DNA from: Porpolomopsis calyptriformis
Lineage: Eukaryota; Basidiomycota; Agaricomycetes; Agaricales; Hygrophoraceae
Length of the DNA: 64,000 nucleotides
Assembly (NCBI GenBank): GCA_951640195.1
Contig: OX621166.1
Location: forward strand, 2,348,501-2,412,500
Direction: 5' to 3'
Below are positions 11,952-24,728 of the stretch, one piece after another. Numbering within the stretch: position 1 is the first letter of the stretch; every line of letters begins with the position of its first letter. Position numbers and translations under genes: made by a program. Below the pieces are notes generated by a model. The model was not told the DNA's origin, made no database searches, and was given only the letters and a program-made list of their open reading frames with translations.

Positions 11952-13564
11952 ATGTTTCGACATTCGCTTTCCCACTATGTCGGCTTGTCAGAGCCCAGCC
12001 TGAGACTCGCCAATCAATTCACTGCCCGAACTCGGTCCTGCTCTTTCTCCAGTCTCGCGATTGGTCGGGCAGCTCGACGGACATTCTGTCCACTACCCCG
12101 ACCTTTCACAATCCATAGCTGTGACATCCGGCTGACGAGAGCCAGCCCTACCATGCGCCCTCGCCGCTCTCATTCCACCAAAAGCAACGACCAATCGCAA
12201 GTCGCTGAAAAACCTCTCCCGCCAGCAAACGACACCGGCGCAGAGCGTTATAATGGGCACCCAGACCACTCGCATTCTCATTCAATATTCAGTCTACACC
12301 CCCGTTCACACGGCGAGAACGGACACGGCGTAGAGAGGATCATGGACGCATTGCATGGTGCAGGTATGTGTTTGCACGACGTGGATAAATCTTTAATTCT
12401 CTAAGTGAAGATAGGCGACCGAGGAAGTAGAATCACCCTAGTGGGGCTGTTCTCCAACGTCATGTTGACAGCAGCCAAAGGTGCAGCTGGTTGGTATATG
12501 CACTCGGCGTCCCTACTCGCCGACGCTGGCCACTCCCTCAGCGGTTCGTCCCTAGAATAGCTCACGACCTCTCGACTCATGCAAGTCGAACCCCCCAGAT
12601 CTCCTTGGTGACTTTGTTACCTTATTATGCTGGAAACTATCGCGGAAGCAGCCTTCGACGCGATATCCCTTCGGCTTTGCGAAATTCGAAACGCTTGGGA
12701 CAACGACAGTTTCACTCCTTCTAATTGGCGGCTCGCTTGGAATTGGTTACCACTCGTACTATTTACTTATAGAAGCCCTCGGCCAGACGACAGCTGCATT
12801 GACACCGGGGCCGCTTCGAGATATGTTGCAATTTGTCACCTCTGTGGTCCCACATATCCCTGGTGTCGGACAGGCACACACACACACACTCGACCCGAAC
12901 GCAGCATGGTTCGCGGCTGTGAGCATTGTCTCGAAGGAGTGGCTTTACCGGATTACGAAGGTTGTTGCAGAGGAAGAGAAGAGTCCAGTGTTACTTGCGA
13001 ATGCCATCCATCACAGGAGTGATGCTTACTCCAGTATAGTCGCACTGATTGCGATACTAGGGAGCTGGTGGTTTCCCGGTCTGCCTTTGGACCCCATCGG
13101 GGGTTTGTCTACTCTAGTTTGTTTCCATTTTTGTGAAGCTGAGAATATTTGCAGGCCTCATTGTGTCGCTCGTCATTCTTCGACAAGGGCTGGGTATCTT
13201 CACTGGGGCGTGGGGACAGCTCACAGATGTTGGTGTATCACCTCGGACGCACGAGGCGCTGATAAGAGTGTTGGATCCTCTTATTGCTTCCCCATCATTG
13301 GGCTCTTCGCGATCAGATATGCAAATAGACCCGTTCTCTCCTAGAATTCTGGCCATTCGTCATCTCCGTGCGAGGCGTGCTGGGTCCCTGATGTTCGTTG
13401 ACCTCACTGCGGATGTTGATGAGAGGATGACGGTGACCAACTCATCGGAACTGGAAGAAAAGATCACGTCAACGTTGAAGAAGGTGCGGAAGGAGATTGC
13501 GGAAGTGAGGGTTAAATTTCACCCCGTACAGGACGATTACAGCAGGGATTCTCTTCAACCATAG
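11952..13564 (+). CDS. Mitochondrial-type cation diffusion facilitator (MMT/SLC30A9-like)
   Basis: Four exons (11952-12363, 12415-12543, 12599-13102, 13155-13564) give 484 residues in frame. The first ~65 residues are rich in Arg and Ser with few acidic residues, as in a mitochondrial presequence. A His-rich stretch (HPDHSHSHS) follows, which may bind metal. The transporter core carries the CDF metal-site motifs LLADAGHSLSD in TM2 and HHRSDAYSS in TM5, and ends in a cytosolic-type alpha/beta domain. CDF proteins exchange divalent metals for protons; the yeast relatives Mmt1 and Mmt2 move iron across mitochondrial membranes. Starting at 11952 rather than the internal ATG at 12152 keeps the presequence. 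The exact metal is not shown by the sequence. Confidence 0.9.
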
Positions 13565-13617
13565 CTAGTAGTAGTGACATGTCACAATTGTGACCTTTCG
13601 TGAAAGTCGCCTCGATC

Positions 13618-15020
13618 ATGGAGTACGACCTCTCCTTTTCTCCTTCATCATTCAACGATGCTGGATCTTTCAGGCTCTTTGAACTCCCACCAGACCTGGC
13701 CAAGTTTGTCGAAAGCGCGTTAGGCGGCGCGAATCCCCTCAGGTGATCCTCTTGACTTCTGATTCCACGCACACTAACACTGCGTAGTCTGACCATCAAA
13801 GGCAACACGGATGACGACGCCGTGCTGTGCACAGAAGACAAGACATACGCTCTACGTTCAGTTGTCTTGTCCAACACCGTCTTGGTCGTCACGGGCGCTG
13901 ATACTGCCAGTGACCCCCAAGATATCATCATTCGAGATCAATTAAGCGAGATTATAGAGTTGGTGCCCTCGGTTCCGAAACTCCATAAGCTGAGCGGGTT
14001 GCTGAAAGGAATGGAATATGACGAAGGTTCAGTAGACGGTCCATCGGGTTGTGCCGAAGATGGGAGACCCGTGAGCAGCTTCCGTTCCGTACCTGGCAGT
14101 TGTGTGGTTGTTCATAATTATCAGGCAAAGCGGAAAAAAATTACCTATCAGGATGCTCAGACAGAAATTCAGGCAAGCGACGCTGAATTAGCTCGTGGGA
14201 TCAGAGAAGGACGCATTCTGGACTTGCACGGTGAAAGATACGATCCTTATAACGCTTCCTCTGCTTATATGGCATTAATCAGGTCAACTTAGACCTATTT
14301 TGCCGGCGTACCTCAGGACGGTTCTTGAACTATTGTTAAATTATCTGGTGTCACTGTCATTGCCTCACGACGCTGCGCCTGTGGAGGAACTAGTGGCCGC
14401 GTTGGTCGATGAGCACGAGGTACCAAGGCAGGTAGCAATACAAGTCATGTCCTGGTTCGGAGAGCTTCATTCGGGTAAATGGTCCTTGGACATGAACGCG
14501 GTAGCAAAGGAGATCGGCTTGGGTATATTACGAGAACACAAGGTTCTTCGCCTCATTTTTTTGTGCCAGTTCAACTACTTACTCCGGCTGTGTTGGAAGG
14601 ATGATCCCATCTCAGAAAGCGAATTCATTGCGAAGTGGCGAGCCTCAGTAGGTGACACGTTTGAATCAGTGGTATCACTGTCTCTACTTTCTGTGAGTGG
14701 TTGTTTCCATCTCACTCGTCTTGTCCAAACTGAATTTATTCATACAGGGTAACTACATCGTGACCCATTCCCTAACCAGTGAGCTAGCGGAGCGCGTACT
14801 CACATACTTTCCCGCCTCTGCACTACCTGTCGACCCGGCAGCCCGCTTTGCCGACCTCTTCTTGACCCGTTCACGATGGAAAGAAGATGAGATTGTACCT
14901 TTCCTCACAGATATTGCCATCGGCGCCAAAGAGCGAGACAAACTTCTACTCAAATTTGCACGGGCAACTACAGACACAGAGGGGGTGTGGTACACTGCGA
15001 GAGGTCAAAGTAATGCATGA
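13618..15020 (+). CDS. DCC1: Sister chromatid cohesion protein DCC1
   Basis: Five exons (13618-13742, 13788-14070, 14125-14230, 14283-14692, 14748-15020) give 398 residues in frame. The order of conserved blocks is that of Dcc1: an N-terminal FRLFELP block, then LCTEDKTYALRSVVLSN, an ELVPSVPKLHKL block, IQASDAELARGI, and C-terminal winged-helix repeats (EEFIAKW-like and a final RSRWKEDEIVPFL). Dcc1 joins Ctf8 and Ctf18 in an alternative RFC clamp loader acting at replication forks to load PCNA and set up cohesion. The intron at 14231-14282 reads like coding sequence at first sight, but splicing it out restores the conserved HGQLRPILPAYL junction. The gene sits 53 bp after the transporter on the same strand and converges on the DUF262 gene. 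Confidence 0.9.
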
Positions 15021-15138
15021 ATATTAACAATTATAAGGACTGTCTGCAAACCGCAAGGCTTGCTAGAGAAATTGGTCTATAGTACGCGGTATGCCTGCAA
15101 GTAATGCCGCAGGCGTTCACAAGAGCCAATGATAAATT

Positions 15139-16793
15139 TCAGCCCCTGTATTTGGACCGCGTTTTAAGCGCTCGTCCCAAACTCGTCACGGGCTCTGGTC
15201 GATACTCGTCCTCGGAACCATCATCTTGTCCTTTATTTCTCCTCTTGCGCTTCTTCTCACCTAGTTGGCTGCCAAAACCTGGTCCATTGTACGAACGTGG
15301 TAAACTCCCATTATTGATCCCCAAAGAGCCGATAAATGACCAAAGGAACTTGGTCACCATCGAGTTGGCACGGATATCTACGAATTTATTACGGACGTTC
15401 TCGCGCATTGCGTGAATTGCCTTTGCCCGATCTTCGTGTGGGGCAGAGCGTAAGACGTATAGCAATACACCTTCGGGCGGCGTTGTGAATGAAAGGGCAA
15501 ATGCGAAGAGAAACTCTCGTACCGACGAAAACAAACTCGATCGGGGCAAGCCGTTTGTCAATACTCGTAAAGCCATATTTCAAACGGGGTTCCGTGGACA
15601 TGATCCAGAAGTCTCTCAACACGGCATCGATAACGGTTTTGAATGCTTGGGGAGGGCTATCGAGGCGAGAGAGCCATTTCTCCATTTTAGGCGCAGTCGG
15701 GAAGAGGTGTTGAGGCAAGCCGTCGCAGCAATACACGAACTGAGCGATACATTGGAAATCTCGGCCACGTTTCGTGTCCCATTCTAGAACTTGTGCCAGT
15801 CCGTTTTCACATATGACATGGCGGGTTTCCAGATCTGATATCCACTGGGCCCAAGGTGATGCAATAGCCTGCAATTTTTCTGATGCAGAGTCAGCAATAT
15901 TACGGAGATGATAGAAGAGGCGACTGACCGGCAACCGTGAGAGTCATGCCTAGCTGCACCCGCTGAAAAAGTTCGCGCTCTGTCCCAGGAGGCAAACCAA
16001 TATATTCCACTAGGATGTCAACAAGGATGAGATAATGAATCGAGCAAACGAGAGATAAAGTTGGCTTGCCACATGTGATTTGCTTGTCTGAAAATTCTTT
16101 TCTCCAACGCTCTGGTACTTCTAATCGACTAGTCTGCTGTGCTTCGGAACGTGTAAACCAATAGCTCTTCTTTGTTTTAGTGTCTCGATCTATATATCAC
16201 TAGTGTCAGGTGATTGACCCAGCGTACAAGACAGACTTGATACATACGAGGTATCTGGAACGTGTCAGCGATAGCATCAAGCAAGGACAAAACGACAAGA
16301 TACGAGACTTGCCTGGCCGTCGATGAATTTTTGGATGGAGGTCAACCTCTGTTTTCCATCCACACAAATACGAATCTCCTCGTTCTCCTCGTCTTTCTGC
16401 ACGGCGAATATGACTGGCGGGATATAGAAGTTGCGGAAGATGGAGTCAATTAGACCAATTTGCTTATTAGTTGGCCATACAACATCTGGGTACGATGGCA
16501 GACATGTTAGTACGGTGCCACCACCTTGATAAGAACCTCCCCGCCTACCTCGTTGATACGTGGGATTAAGGTCGATGACTCCTTGGTGAATGAGTGCTGC
16601 GTGGTTGATATCAGATTCTTTGTTTTTTGGATGAGGGAGAAGGAGACAGACAGTGAAGATCCCTGGTTGAGTATGATCTTGCTGATGGCGGCAGGAGGAC
16701 ATCGCGTATTTTGAAGACGTTTTCATCCTCCTGGTCTGACGCGAACCCGTCGTCGAGCTCATCGATCATGTCCTCTTTCGAATTAGAGTCCAT
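15139..16793 (-). CDS. DUF262 (GmrSD N-terminal-like) protein
   Basis: Seven exons (16793-16652, 16596-16549, 16485-16313, 16254-16248, 16189-15929, 15879-15523, 15470-15139) give 439 residues in frame. The DUF262/ParB-like fold is shown by NPTYQRDVVW, NFYIPPVIFAV and VDGKQRLTSIQKFIDG. In bacterial GmrSD these DGKQR residues belong to an NTP-using ParB/Srx-type nuclease domain; the fungal role is unknown. The C-terminus is basic (EKKRKRRNKG), so nuclear location is plausible. Two oddities occur together: exon 4 is only 7 nt (16248-16254), and the intron before it (16255-16312) starts with GCAAGT rather than GT. The predicted product across this site, DGQIPHRDTKTKKSYW, agrees with what I expect of fungal relatives, which supports the micro-exon. 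There is no GmrSD C-terminal DUF1524 domain. Confidence 0.85.
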
Positions 16794-16988
16794 TCTTACA
16801 AGTTCTGACCAGCAGTGACTGAACCATTTTAGGATATCAATTCGGTTCGTAAACAATTACAAATCAGAATTTAGGGAAAGTCAGGGGAAATCTCCTTGGA
16901 GGGAACGCTGGTACGCGACGGCGATCAAGCTTCGAGGGTGTTGTTTCAACGTATGAAATTTAGTAGTATCGAACACTTTGACTCTCGA

Positions 16989-19900
16989 TCAATCCTCGTC
17001 CTCCTCCACATCGCCAAACTCAAACATCCCCAACCGGTCCCGTTTCGCGTCTGCCACAGCACCCTGCAGTTTCTTTATCATTTGTGGATAGGATGAGAGG
17101 TATTTGCAAGTTTTACGGTCGACGGAGGCCAATCCCTCACGTACAAGGTCCGCATTGAGGCAAGTTAGTGGGTCTTCTCCTGCGCCCGGGTCCGCTGGGT
17201 CAATAAGCCGTAGATGGAGTAACGAACCTTCTTTGTGGTCGATATTCGCGACAAGCTGGCGGCCTTCGCAGAGTGCACGGAACCGTTCGATGGCTTCGGT
17301 GTAATAATCACTCTCTGGGCTCACCAACTTCACGAAACTGAAAAATGAAAAATATAAGCCGCAATGGCTCCGAGGCAGTGAACGTGCAGTGTACCTGAGC
17401 CGCGCATCTTGGGCTTGACCGGGAAGTGATCGGAACCTGGGATCCAGAACCCGAACGTTTTTAAACGCGATGGTGTCTTGGTTACCATAGTCGATGAAAG
17501 TTACTTCTGCCTCCTTTTTAATCGGAGAAGTACGCCGTACTTTGGCGCGATACCATGAACCGTCTGAGAATTTAGCCGAAACCAGCTCTCCAGCCTTTGG
17601 TTCGTAGGTAGAAGGAGTAACAGCCGCCTGGTGATGCAGAGAGAAATCGCGCATAAGTTTTTCCAAAGAAGCAATGCCTGTCTCAGAATGTCAGGAAGTA
17701 TAAAAAGAATTGAACGTCATTTATACCCTCTGTGTTGAGAACTTGGACTGAAAAGCTAAAGCCATTCCGGGAACGAATGTCGCTGATAATGATATCCAAA
17801 TACTCCGGTTTCAAAGGACCTGTATCGCTCTCGACAGCTGTGTTGGAGGATTTTTCAGCTTCATCATAGTCTTTCCAAATCTAAATATTAAAATCAGATG
17901 GGGCCACCTGTTGGAACAAATAAGGCTGACATTGGTCCTTGCTCTTTTCGCGTCTCTCTAGAAAACCACGGGTTGAGATTGAGATGTTCACTAAACACAG
18001 AACCAGAAGAAAACTTGTACAACCGACCTCGGCGTCAAACAGTTGTTGTGCCCAAGGCAAGCCTTCTGCCGAAAACTGGTGTACGACTGCTAGACCCTCT
18101 TTCACTAGGACGATTGCCGCATTTTCTGTCTTGTTGAAGTATAATGTGCCAATGAAACCACCAGACTTGTCGACACTATCGACTTCGAATTCAACGTCGC
18201 GTTGCATGTACCGTCGCGAGGCAAATTCGGCAGCTTCAGAACCGTACGGCTCACCCTTTTCGGTGGCATTCCGGAGTGCGCGAGGGTTACGATTGGCGTC
18301 ACTTCTTTCTGGTGCAGACCGAGTAGGCCGTGGAGCACGTATACCTTTGATGGTCAAGTTGGCTAAGTGCTCCCACAAAATCAAGACTGCTGCTTACCGG
18401 CGAGAACCAGAGTTAAGGTTTGATTATCCTTGGGCAGTAGGATTCTACGCCATGATGTTAGCTATCTGGCACACATATAAGACACGGACATACTTGAATC
18501 GAGATCCAGCAGAGACATACTCAACGACAGCTGGAATTCTACCTTGACGCTTTATTCCGTTAAGAAATTGTGTGGCGCGAGAGCTTGTCTAAAATCGACT
18601 AGTCAAGCGAAGGTAGCCAACTGCGACAAATATCATTAGGCTTACTTCGGATATATTTAGAGGTTCTTTCGCTGGAGGATTATCTTTACCAGAGTGAATT
18701 CCACGACCCTCATTTACTGCACTAGTTGTAAGGTGTCAAGAAACATAGCCAAAATAGTTCAGCCCGGAACTTACACCTGTTCAGCAGCCATCAATTTATC
18801 GTAGTCGGAAGACCGATCTTCGTCATCACGTTTATGACGAACTACGCTGGCAAGGCCTTTCTCGATGAGCTGTTCAGCAATATTCCTACCGACCAAGAGG
18901 AGGGAGAATAAATATAATAGTTGACATCACATTTCAGGTGGACTGACATATTGTGACCACCATAGCGGATAGTGGCACATTCCCGCTCCTCGAAATCTCC
19001 TTCGCGAGGTCGAATAAAATCAATGTGAACTTTGACATGTTTTCCGATAAGTTTCTTCCGTAGAAATTCCCTAGCTTCTTGTGCGTAGAAGGCTTGCTTC
19101 GGCTCCGAAAATCTACGCAATATGCCTGTGAACAAGGTCGTAAGACAACGAACAAAGATATTCACTTAGGGCCTCGGGTCGAGCTCAGATAAAGCCTCCG
19201 GTCCTTCCCACTCTCCTTCTCGGCGACTGAAATCTGGTCACCACTCCAAATCCGCACCACTGTTGCGTCAAAAGCTCTGGCGCTACCGCTCGTGATGGTA
19301 CCGTTACCCTTCGCAATGGCAGATGCCGAAGGTACATTGGCGAAAAGGCATGCGCGCTTCTCTTTCGCAGCAGTTTCCGCCACACGGAGGCGCTCCATGC
19401 CTCCGTTACTTGCCAACATATTAGCGTGCCAGTCCACTACACGAGCCAGTCCTGCCGCGACTAGGTGTTCGGCGATATTACCTGCAGGATGGAGGACTGC
19501 ATTTCACAGGATGACGATAAGCAGATACCTCGAATAATGCACTCGCTTACCCATTCCAATAAATATGCTAGCAGAAGGAGGTGCGCTTCCGAGTGTCCCC
19601 GTTTGAAAAGGCGTTGCGATAGAAGTCGGAAGAGAGAGGATTTGGACTCGAACAGAACGTTGAAGTAATCGAGACTCAGTGAAGAATTTGGCCTGCGGGT
19701 ACAAATGTTTGACTACACATGGGATAGTTTGGAGATAGGACCGACTTCTTCACCCCATGCCTCGGTCGGCTCGCCTTGTTTGCTTGAAACACGTGGACTT
19801 TTGACACCTGCCAGGGCGAGATTGATTATCTGATGTTCGCCGTTGGGCATGAGCAGTCTGACACGGAGAGTTGTCCCATCTCTGACTTGCTCTACAATCG

Positions 19901-20806
19901 CTATTGATAAGGTTTTGTCAGTGACAGTACGGAAGGACGAGGGCTCTGAGAATACCATCAATAATTTTGCCTTTCCATTCGGAAATGAATCTAGCAAGCA
20001 GATCAACAGGGGAGATGTTTCAGGGAGGTTGGAGCAAGCCCTACCCTTGGGAATCTGCTGGCATTGTGTGATAGACTGTGCGTGCCTAGGTAATGAAACG
20101 AGCGGTCAATTCAGTGACAAATGGAGGTCGTAGAGCAAGTATTACTTGTGGTCCATGAGGGTTCCAAAGGCCCTTCCCAGCAGCTTTAGCCTCGCTTTCT
20201 AAATCCCTCTTCCTGATGTCTTCCTCCGTTTGATCTCGTTTGAGATCCTTGACTTTAACCCATCCATTTTTCAACAATTCCGACGCGACGTCGAGTCCTC
20301 CTATTTCAGCGGTCCCGAAGTCACGAGGAATGTCGTCGTTCGGTGGCAAAGCATGCGTTGGGACGAAAGAGACTTCTTTACCAACTGCAAGGGCACGGAG
20401 GAATTCACGGGATTCGAACGCCCATGGCTGGATGCAGGATCAGGGATGGTAAATGAATTATACAAACTTTAGCTCACCTCATCTTCTCTCGCAGAGTTTC
20501 CCATTCTCGGAGCAGAAACATCTGACAGATGCAGTATCCTGATTGGGATCATGTTGAACGCGTGTTGAAGCCAACGAGAAGAGGTACAACTAACCTCTCC
20601 TTCGGCTGTTGACCTTGGGGACCAAGGCGACCACGCAATACAAGGCAGTCTGCTGAAATAACAGCTAGATATTATGGTGCTTCAACAAATTGGATTGTCC
20701 TGAGGAATGAACACAAGATTTCTACATTTGACGATCTATTATACAAATCAGCACTCATCAAGATGGCAGTCCTACAGGTCTGCAAGCTCACAGCTTTCAT
20801 GGACAT
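16989..20806 (-). CDS. SND1: SND1/Tudor-SN (staphylococcal nuclease-like domains plus Tudor)
   Basis: A multi-exon gene whose product has four staphylococcal-nuclease-like repeats and a C-terminal Tudor domain. Recognisable parts in order: [12 protein letters not shown] (first SN), [40 protein letters not shown] (second SN), [14 protein letters not shown] and [15 protein letters not shown] (third), LVLAGIRAPRP and [16 protein letters not shown] (fourth), then the Tudor core [21 protein letters not shown]. The protein acts in RNA regulation, including stress granules, decay and splicing. In animals and plants the SN repeats bind RNA or cleave inosine-containing RNA. The stop is at 16989. The first exon is uncertain: the ATG at 20806 works if a GTAGGA donor is used, but other starts are possible. 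The rest of the model is secure. Confidence 0.9.
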
Positions 20807-22710
20807 GGTTGGATGGGCTGGTGCGATATAACACGGCAGATGAAGCAGACGACTGATTTGAAGTATACGTATCGTGTGAAATAAGCTCAAAAAGGTTAAT
20901 CCTATCTCGTTTAGTCCACGGTCTCTGCCACCCTCGTTCCTGAAATGGCGGTAGGAGTGGTCTGTCAAAACTCTCATCTTTTCAGTTAGCGGCACGCTTT
21001 AGTCCGCCAAATATACCACTAGATATCGTTTCAGTAGTTGTCGTGTTGGTGGGTTCCCAATCCCAAGATTGTCCCTTACATGCGAGACACGAATGTAACC
21101 TGCGGACAAGCAATGAGATATGAATGCTCCTTTGATGTATAAAAGGAGATGCTTACCTCTGCTATTGTTCATCTAAAATGACCACGATGAGTGGGAACTG
21201 AATGGACGTCAACCGTAGCTCCCACATTTCAGGGCAAAAGCGCGGTCAGCAGAGAATTCTGGAGGGAGGCTAAGTCTGGCGCTGCAAAGTACCAAGCGCG
21301 AGATCCCTGTGATTCTATCATCTAACATATAGAACCCGCGGTTGTGCGAAGTATAATGCCCGACAGTGGCATGTTATCGAATTCATCGGGCGTCGTGTAG
21401 TGCCAGCGAAAGGCTGCTGCTGAAAATACACCACGGACCTAAGCCCTGGTATCGCCTTAGCATGAGCATTTATCCGTTGGCATAATTAGTAGCAATGCAA
21501 TTGTTGTCACGGTAGGACGGCGAATCTGCGAAACTTCCGGACGCAGTGTGGAAGCGCGAGGGATAGGACAACTTTGGTCGAACGGTTGAGTAAAGAATCG
21601 ATGGAGGATTGGGCGATAACGGAATTTGCTACTATTGACGCGCTGAATCATTAGATTAATGTTGTCGGTCCTTGCTGGGTACAGTTTCCTATGGCAAAGT
21701 TCCAACCGGCTAGCCCATTGTAAAGAATTTGCAGAGTTGCAATAAGCTCAGAATAGTAAAGAATGAGTTGAACATTGACACACGAATTTGGCGAGTTGCG
21801 AAAGATTGTAAGAGCGATTCGCATTGATGGATCTTGCCCATCAATAAGCAGAACTTCAGCCCCAGGCAACTATAGAATCGATTGTATATTCGAAGCATCT
21901 GACTGATTGTCGACTGACAGAGCTTGTCCTTTCAACTCGCCTAGCAAAGCGTCCTGCCAGACTCGGTTGTGATCTCCATTGGAGCGTCCGTGAATGCTAA
22001 TGGAGGAGCGAGATAGATCAAATAATGCGCAAAATTGCAAGTTGCTCAGAGCGCCGCTACTCGCAAATCTAGGGATACTATAAAGCGTACTCGGTGCTCA
22101 CGATCATACCAACGATCGATGAAGACGCAATGTCCGTCGTTCACCCTTTTCGGTGCACACGACCAGTTGAAATGAAGGTCAAAACTGGGAGGTAAGACCG
22201 GGCACTAACCGGCGCGAGATCTTGTGGTAAATCCTCGTGTACATGTGGCGTAAATGGCTCTAGCGCTTGACTCGGTGGTTGAACGAGGAGTGAAATACCG
22301 GGTTTTTCTGAACACATCTATGATCTGCGTCAAAGAATGAACGATTAAACGGGATGTCTTGACTCACAGTCGTTTGCTATTTACGTTTGCCTTGATTTCT
22401 AGGACCACTTTGAAGGAGGTAGAACACGCGGGTAGATCCAAATTCTTTGCCCGCGATCACAGCGCAAGAATTTGCTACATACGCCTATTTGACTTGTATT
22501 ACCGCGCTGGCACTTGGGAATAAGCAGAGAATGCCGACAAAAGATGGACCATAACCGCAGAAGAGTCTTAATATCGCCCAAACAGTCGTAAGTAGCCTGG
22601 GTATCCAACTGTAAACGCGCTCAGCCTTGGAGCGGGTTACCAAGTTGCGGTTGGTTCGGCGATACGAAATTGTTGCTTACGTTTGGACACCTCAACCTTT
22701 CAGCCATTTT
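20807..22710. other. Intergenic region, no gene recognised
   Basis: This 1.9-kb gap lies between the divergent starts of SND1 and the NIPA gene. Only short unrelated open frames occur on either strand. I see no transposase or polymerase motif, no long terminal repeat and no tRNA. It should hold both promoters. Confidence 0.45.
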
Positions 22711-24608
22711 ATGGCTTCCACCTCAATATTACCAACGTCAAGCACTACATCTGCCGCTATTCCATCTTCAACAAAATCACCAAATGACCCTGTCCCTGCT
22801 CACAATGTCAACCCTGTCATAGCGTTCGTTATCGGCCTGGCCATCATTCTCCTTGCCTCAATTCTCAACGCTGCTGGCCTTAATTTAACAAAACTGGATC
22901 ATGTATCTATCTGCTTTTGGGATCGCATGAGTGGAAATGTGCTCAGACAGTTAACTAGGTGCGAACCAAGGCAGTACCCAAAGCACAGAGGAGGAGAGAT
23001 TGGTTACGGCCGCTGTGGCTGCTTGGCATGCTCTTGTACATGTACGTAGCAAAACTTCGCCTTGCACAACATCACTTCTGATCTCACCATGCATAGACTC
23101 TCTCAACTAATTGGCAGTACCCTAGCCCTCGAATACATGCGTGCAGGTTTGTTACTCACCGTATCATTGCGGACCTTTCAACTAACACGTGTCGAACAGA
23201 ATACGTCGCTCCGCTGGGATCAAGTTCTCTTGTGTTTAATTTTTTATTTGCTCGATTCCTAGTGGGCACTCCCGTAACAAATACAGATATTTATGTGCGT
23301 GTTTGCATTCTCCTTCTTTCTCTCTCGTCTTTCTAACAGCGCCCCCCAGGGTACGATCGTAGTCGTCCTCGGCGTAATCGGCATAGTTGCCTTTGGTTCC
23401 ATTAACTCTGGTCTCACCTCCGAAACCGATGTTGCCCACATTACTTACTTATGGCGCCGAGCTGGTTGGCTCGGTTTCTTCTTCTGCATGTCCATCGCGC
23501 TGATAGTGGTGGGTATTGGTGTTGTGCAACTGGACGCCGTCCTTGCTGAGCGAAGTGAGGAAGATGTCGCCGTGTTGAATGAGGAATTTCCAGCTGGCGT
23601 GACTGGGAGGGGGGCCGCCAGCACAAAAGGCCAGAGTGATAGCCTTCTGGGGAGGGTCAGAGCGGTATGGACTCTCATTATGGTTTGGGTTCAAGATGCA
23701 TTGGAGAGCTGGGCGGCAAGGAAAGATGAGAAACAAATAGCGTGGACGTTGGGTATCGGTTGGGCATGTTTGGGCGGAGGGCTGGCCGGCGGTTGCTTAG
23801 TGTTCGCGAAAGCGACGTGAATATTCCACTATATTTTCTCCCTCGTTATTTGTGTACTAATATTTTTTCTCTAGAGTAAAGCTACTTTCTGGCTCCATCT
23901 CACATCAAAACCCTGGCAACCAATTCGGGCATGCGGCACCGGTATTCACCCTCCTGCTACTCAGCGTAACTGCTGTTCTTCAGATCATATGCTTGAATCG
24001 CGGCTTGCGGGTGTATGATTCGACCCTTGTTGTGCCTGTGTTCTATGGTATTTATACCGCCACAGGGTAAGTCTGGGTTCTGATCCTCAATCCCTACTCA
24101 TCTTCGGCGCGATAGATTCCTGGATTCACTTATATTTAACGACGAAGTCGACTCATATAAATCATGGACCCTTTTTCTGATATTCGTCTCCATTCTAATT
24201 CTCATCTCGGGCGTTGTCCTTCTCACCCACAAGAAACCAGAGCACAGCTCAACACCTCCAGGTAGCGCGTCTGTCGTGCCGATTCTAAGGAGCAGAGGGG
24301 TCAGTATGATACACAAAGACCGAAGGATGGGGGCCGATGCAGAGGGCACGGAAGAGAACCACGACCAGAGGGAAGGTGATGGGACATTATGGGCGATCGG
24401 TGGCGAGAGTGATGATGAGGACATACCATCGCGTCCCCAGCGACGCCAGGGCAAAGTTGGTAGCGGATCTGGGAGGAGTGGAGAAGGTGCGAGCCTGATT
24501 GAAGTTGGGGAAGGAGATGAGGCAGAGAGACGGTCCGTGAGTTCGGACGCTACCCTCTCGCCGAATGACGATCGTGGTCCTTTTCGGGACGAGCCAGATT
24601 TAGTTTGA
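22711..24608 (+). CDS. NIPA-like magnesium transporter (DUF803)
   Basis: Several short exons encode a protein with about nine membrane segments. Recognisable NIPA blocks are VIAFVIGLAIILLASILNA (TM1), LSQLIGSTLALEYM, APLGSSSLVFNFLFARFLVG, YGTIVVVLGVIGIVAFGSI, LNRGLRVYDSTLVVPVFYGI and a last segment LFLIFVSILILISGVVLL. Splice junctions are clear: GTATCT at 22902, GTACGT near 23040, GTGCGT near 23294 and GTAAGT at 24067. NIPA proteins carry Mg2+ across plasma or endosomal membranes. The large loop after the fifth segment (RSEEDVAVL..., about 23540-23700) and the acidic, Ser-rich C-terminal tail (about 120 residues) are typical of fungal members. The kinase gene begins 120 bp downstream on the same strand. 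Confidence 0.92.
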
Positions 24609-24728
24609 GCTTTGGGACGGGTGGTCAGTGCGATAGAGTATTGAACGGTTTGTACCATACTACAGTCCATGCACAATTCCAGGAAACTATTAGCCTCACA
24701 GCTGTTTACCCTCACTCACACGTGACCA

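Noticed and set aside
12880..12895. CA dinucleotide run
   Set aside because: A short microsatellite coding for His-Thr in the metal transporter; too short to call as a repeat of interest.
13743..13787. Possible read-through of the first DCC1 intron
   Set aside because: Splicing gives the conserved NPLSLTIKGN join; read-through breaks frame.
20395..20430. GTTCGAATCC, like a tRNA T-arm
   Set aside because: It lies inside an SND1 exon (FESREF block) and no acceptor stem or anticodon arm can be drawn around it.
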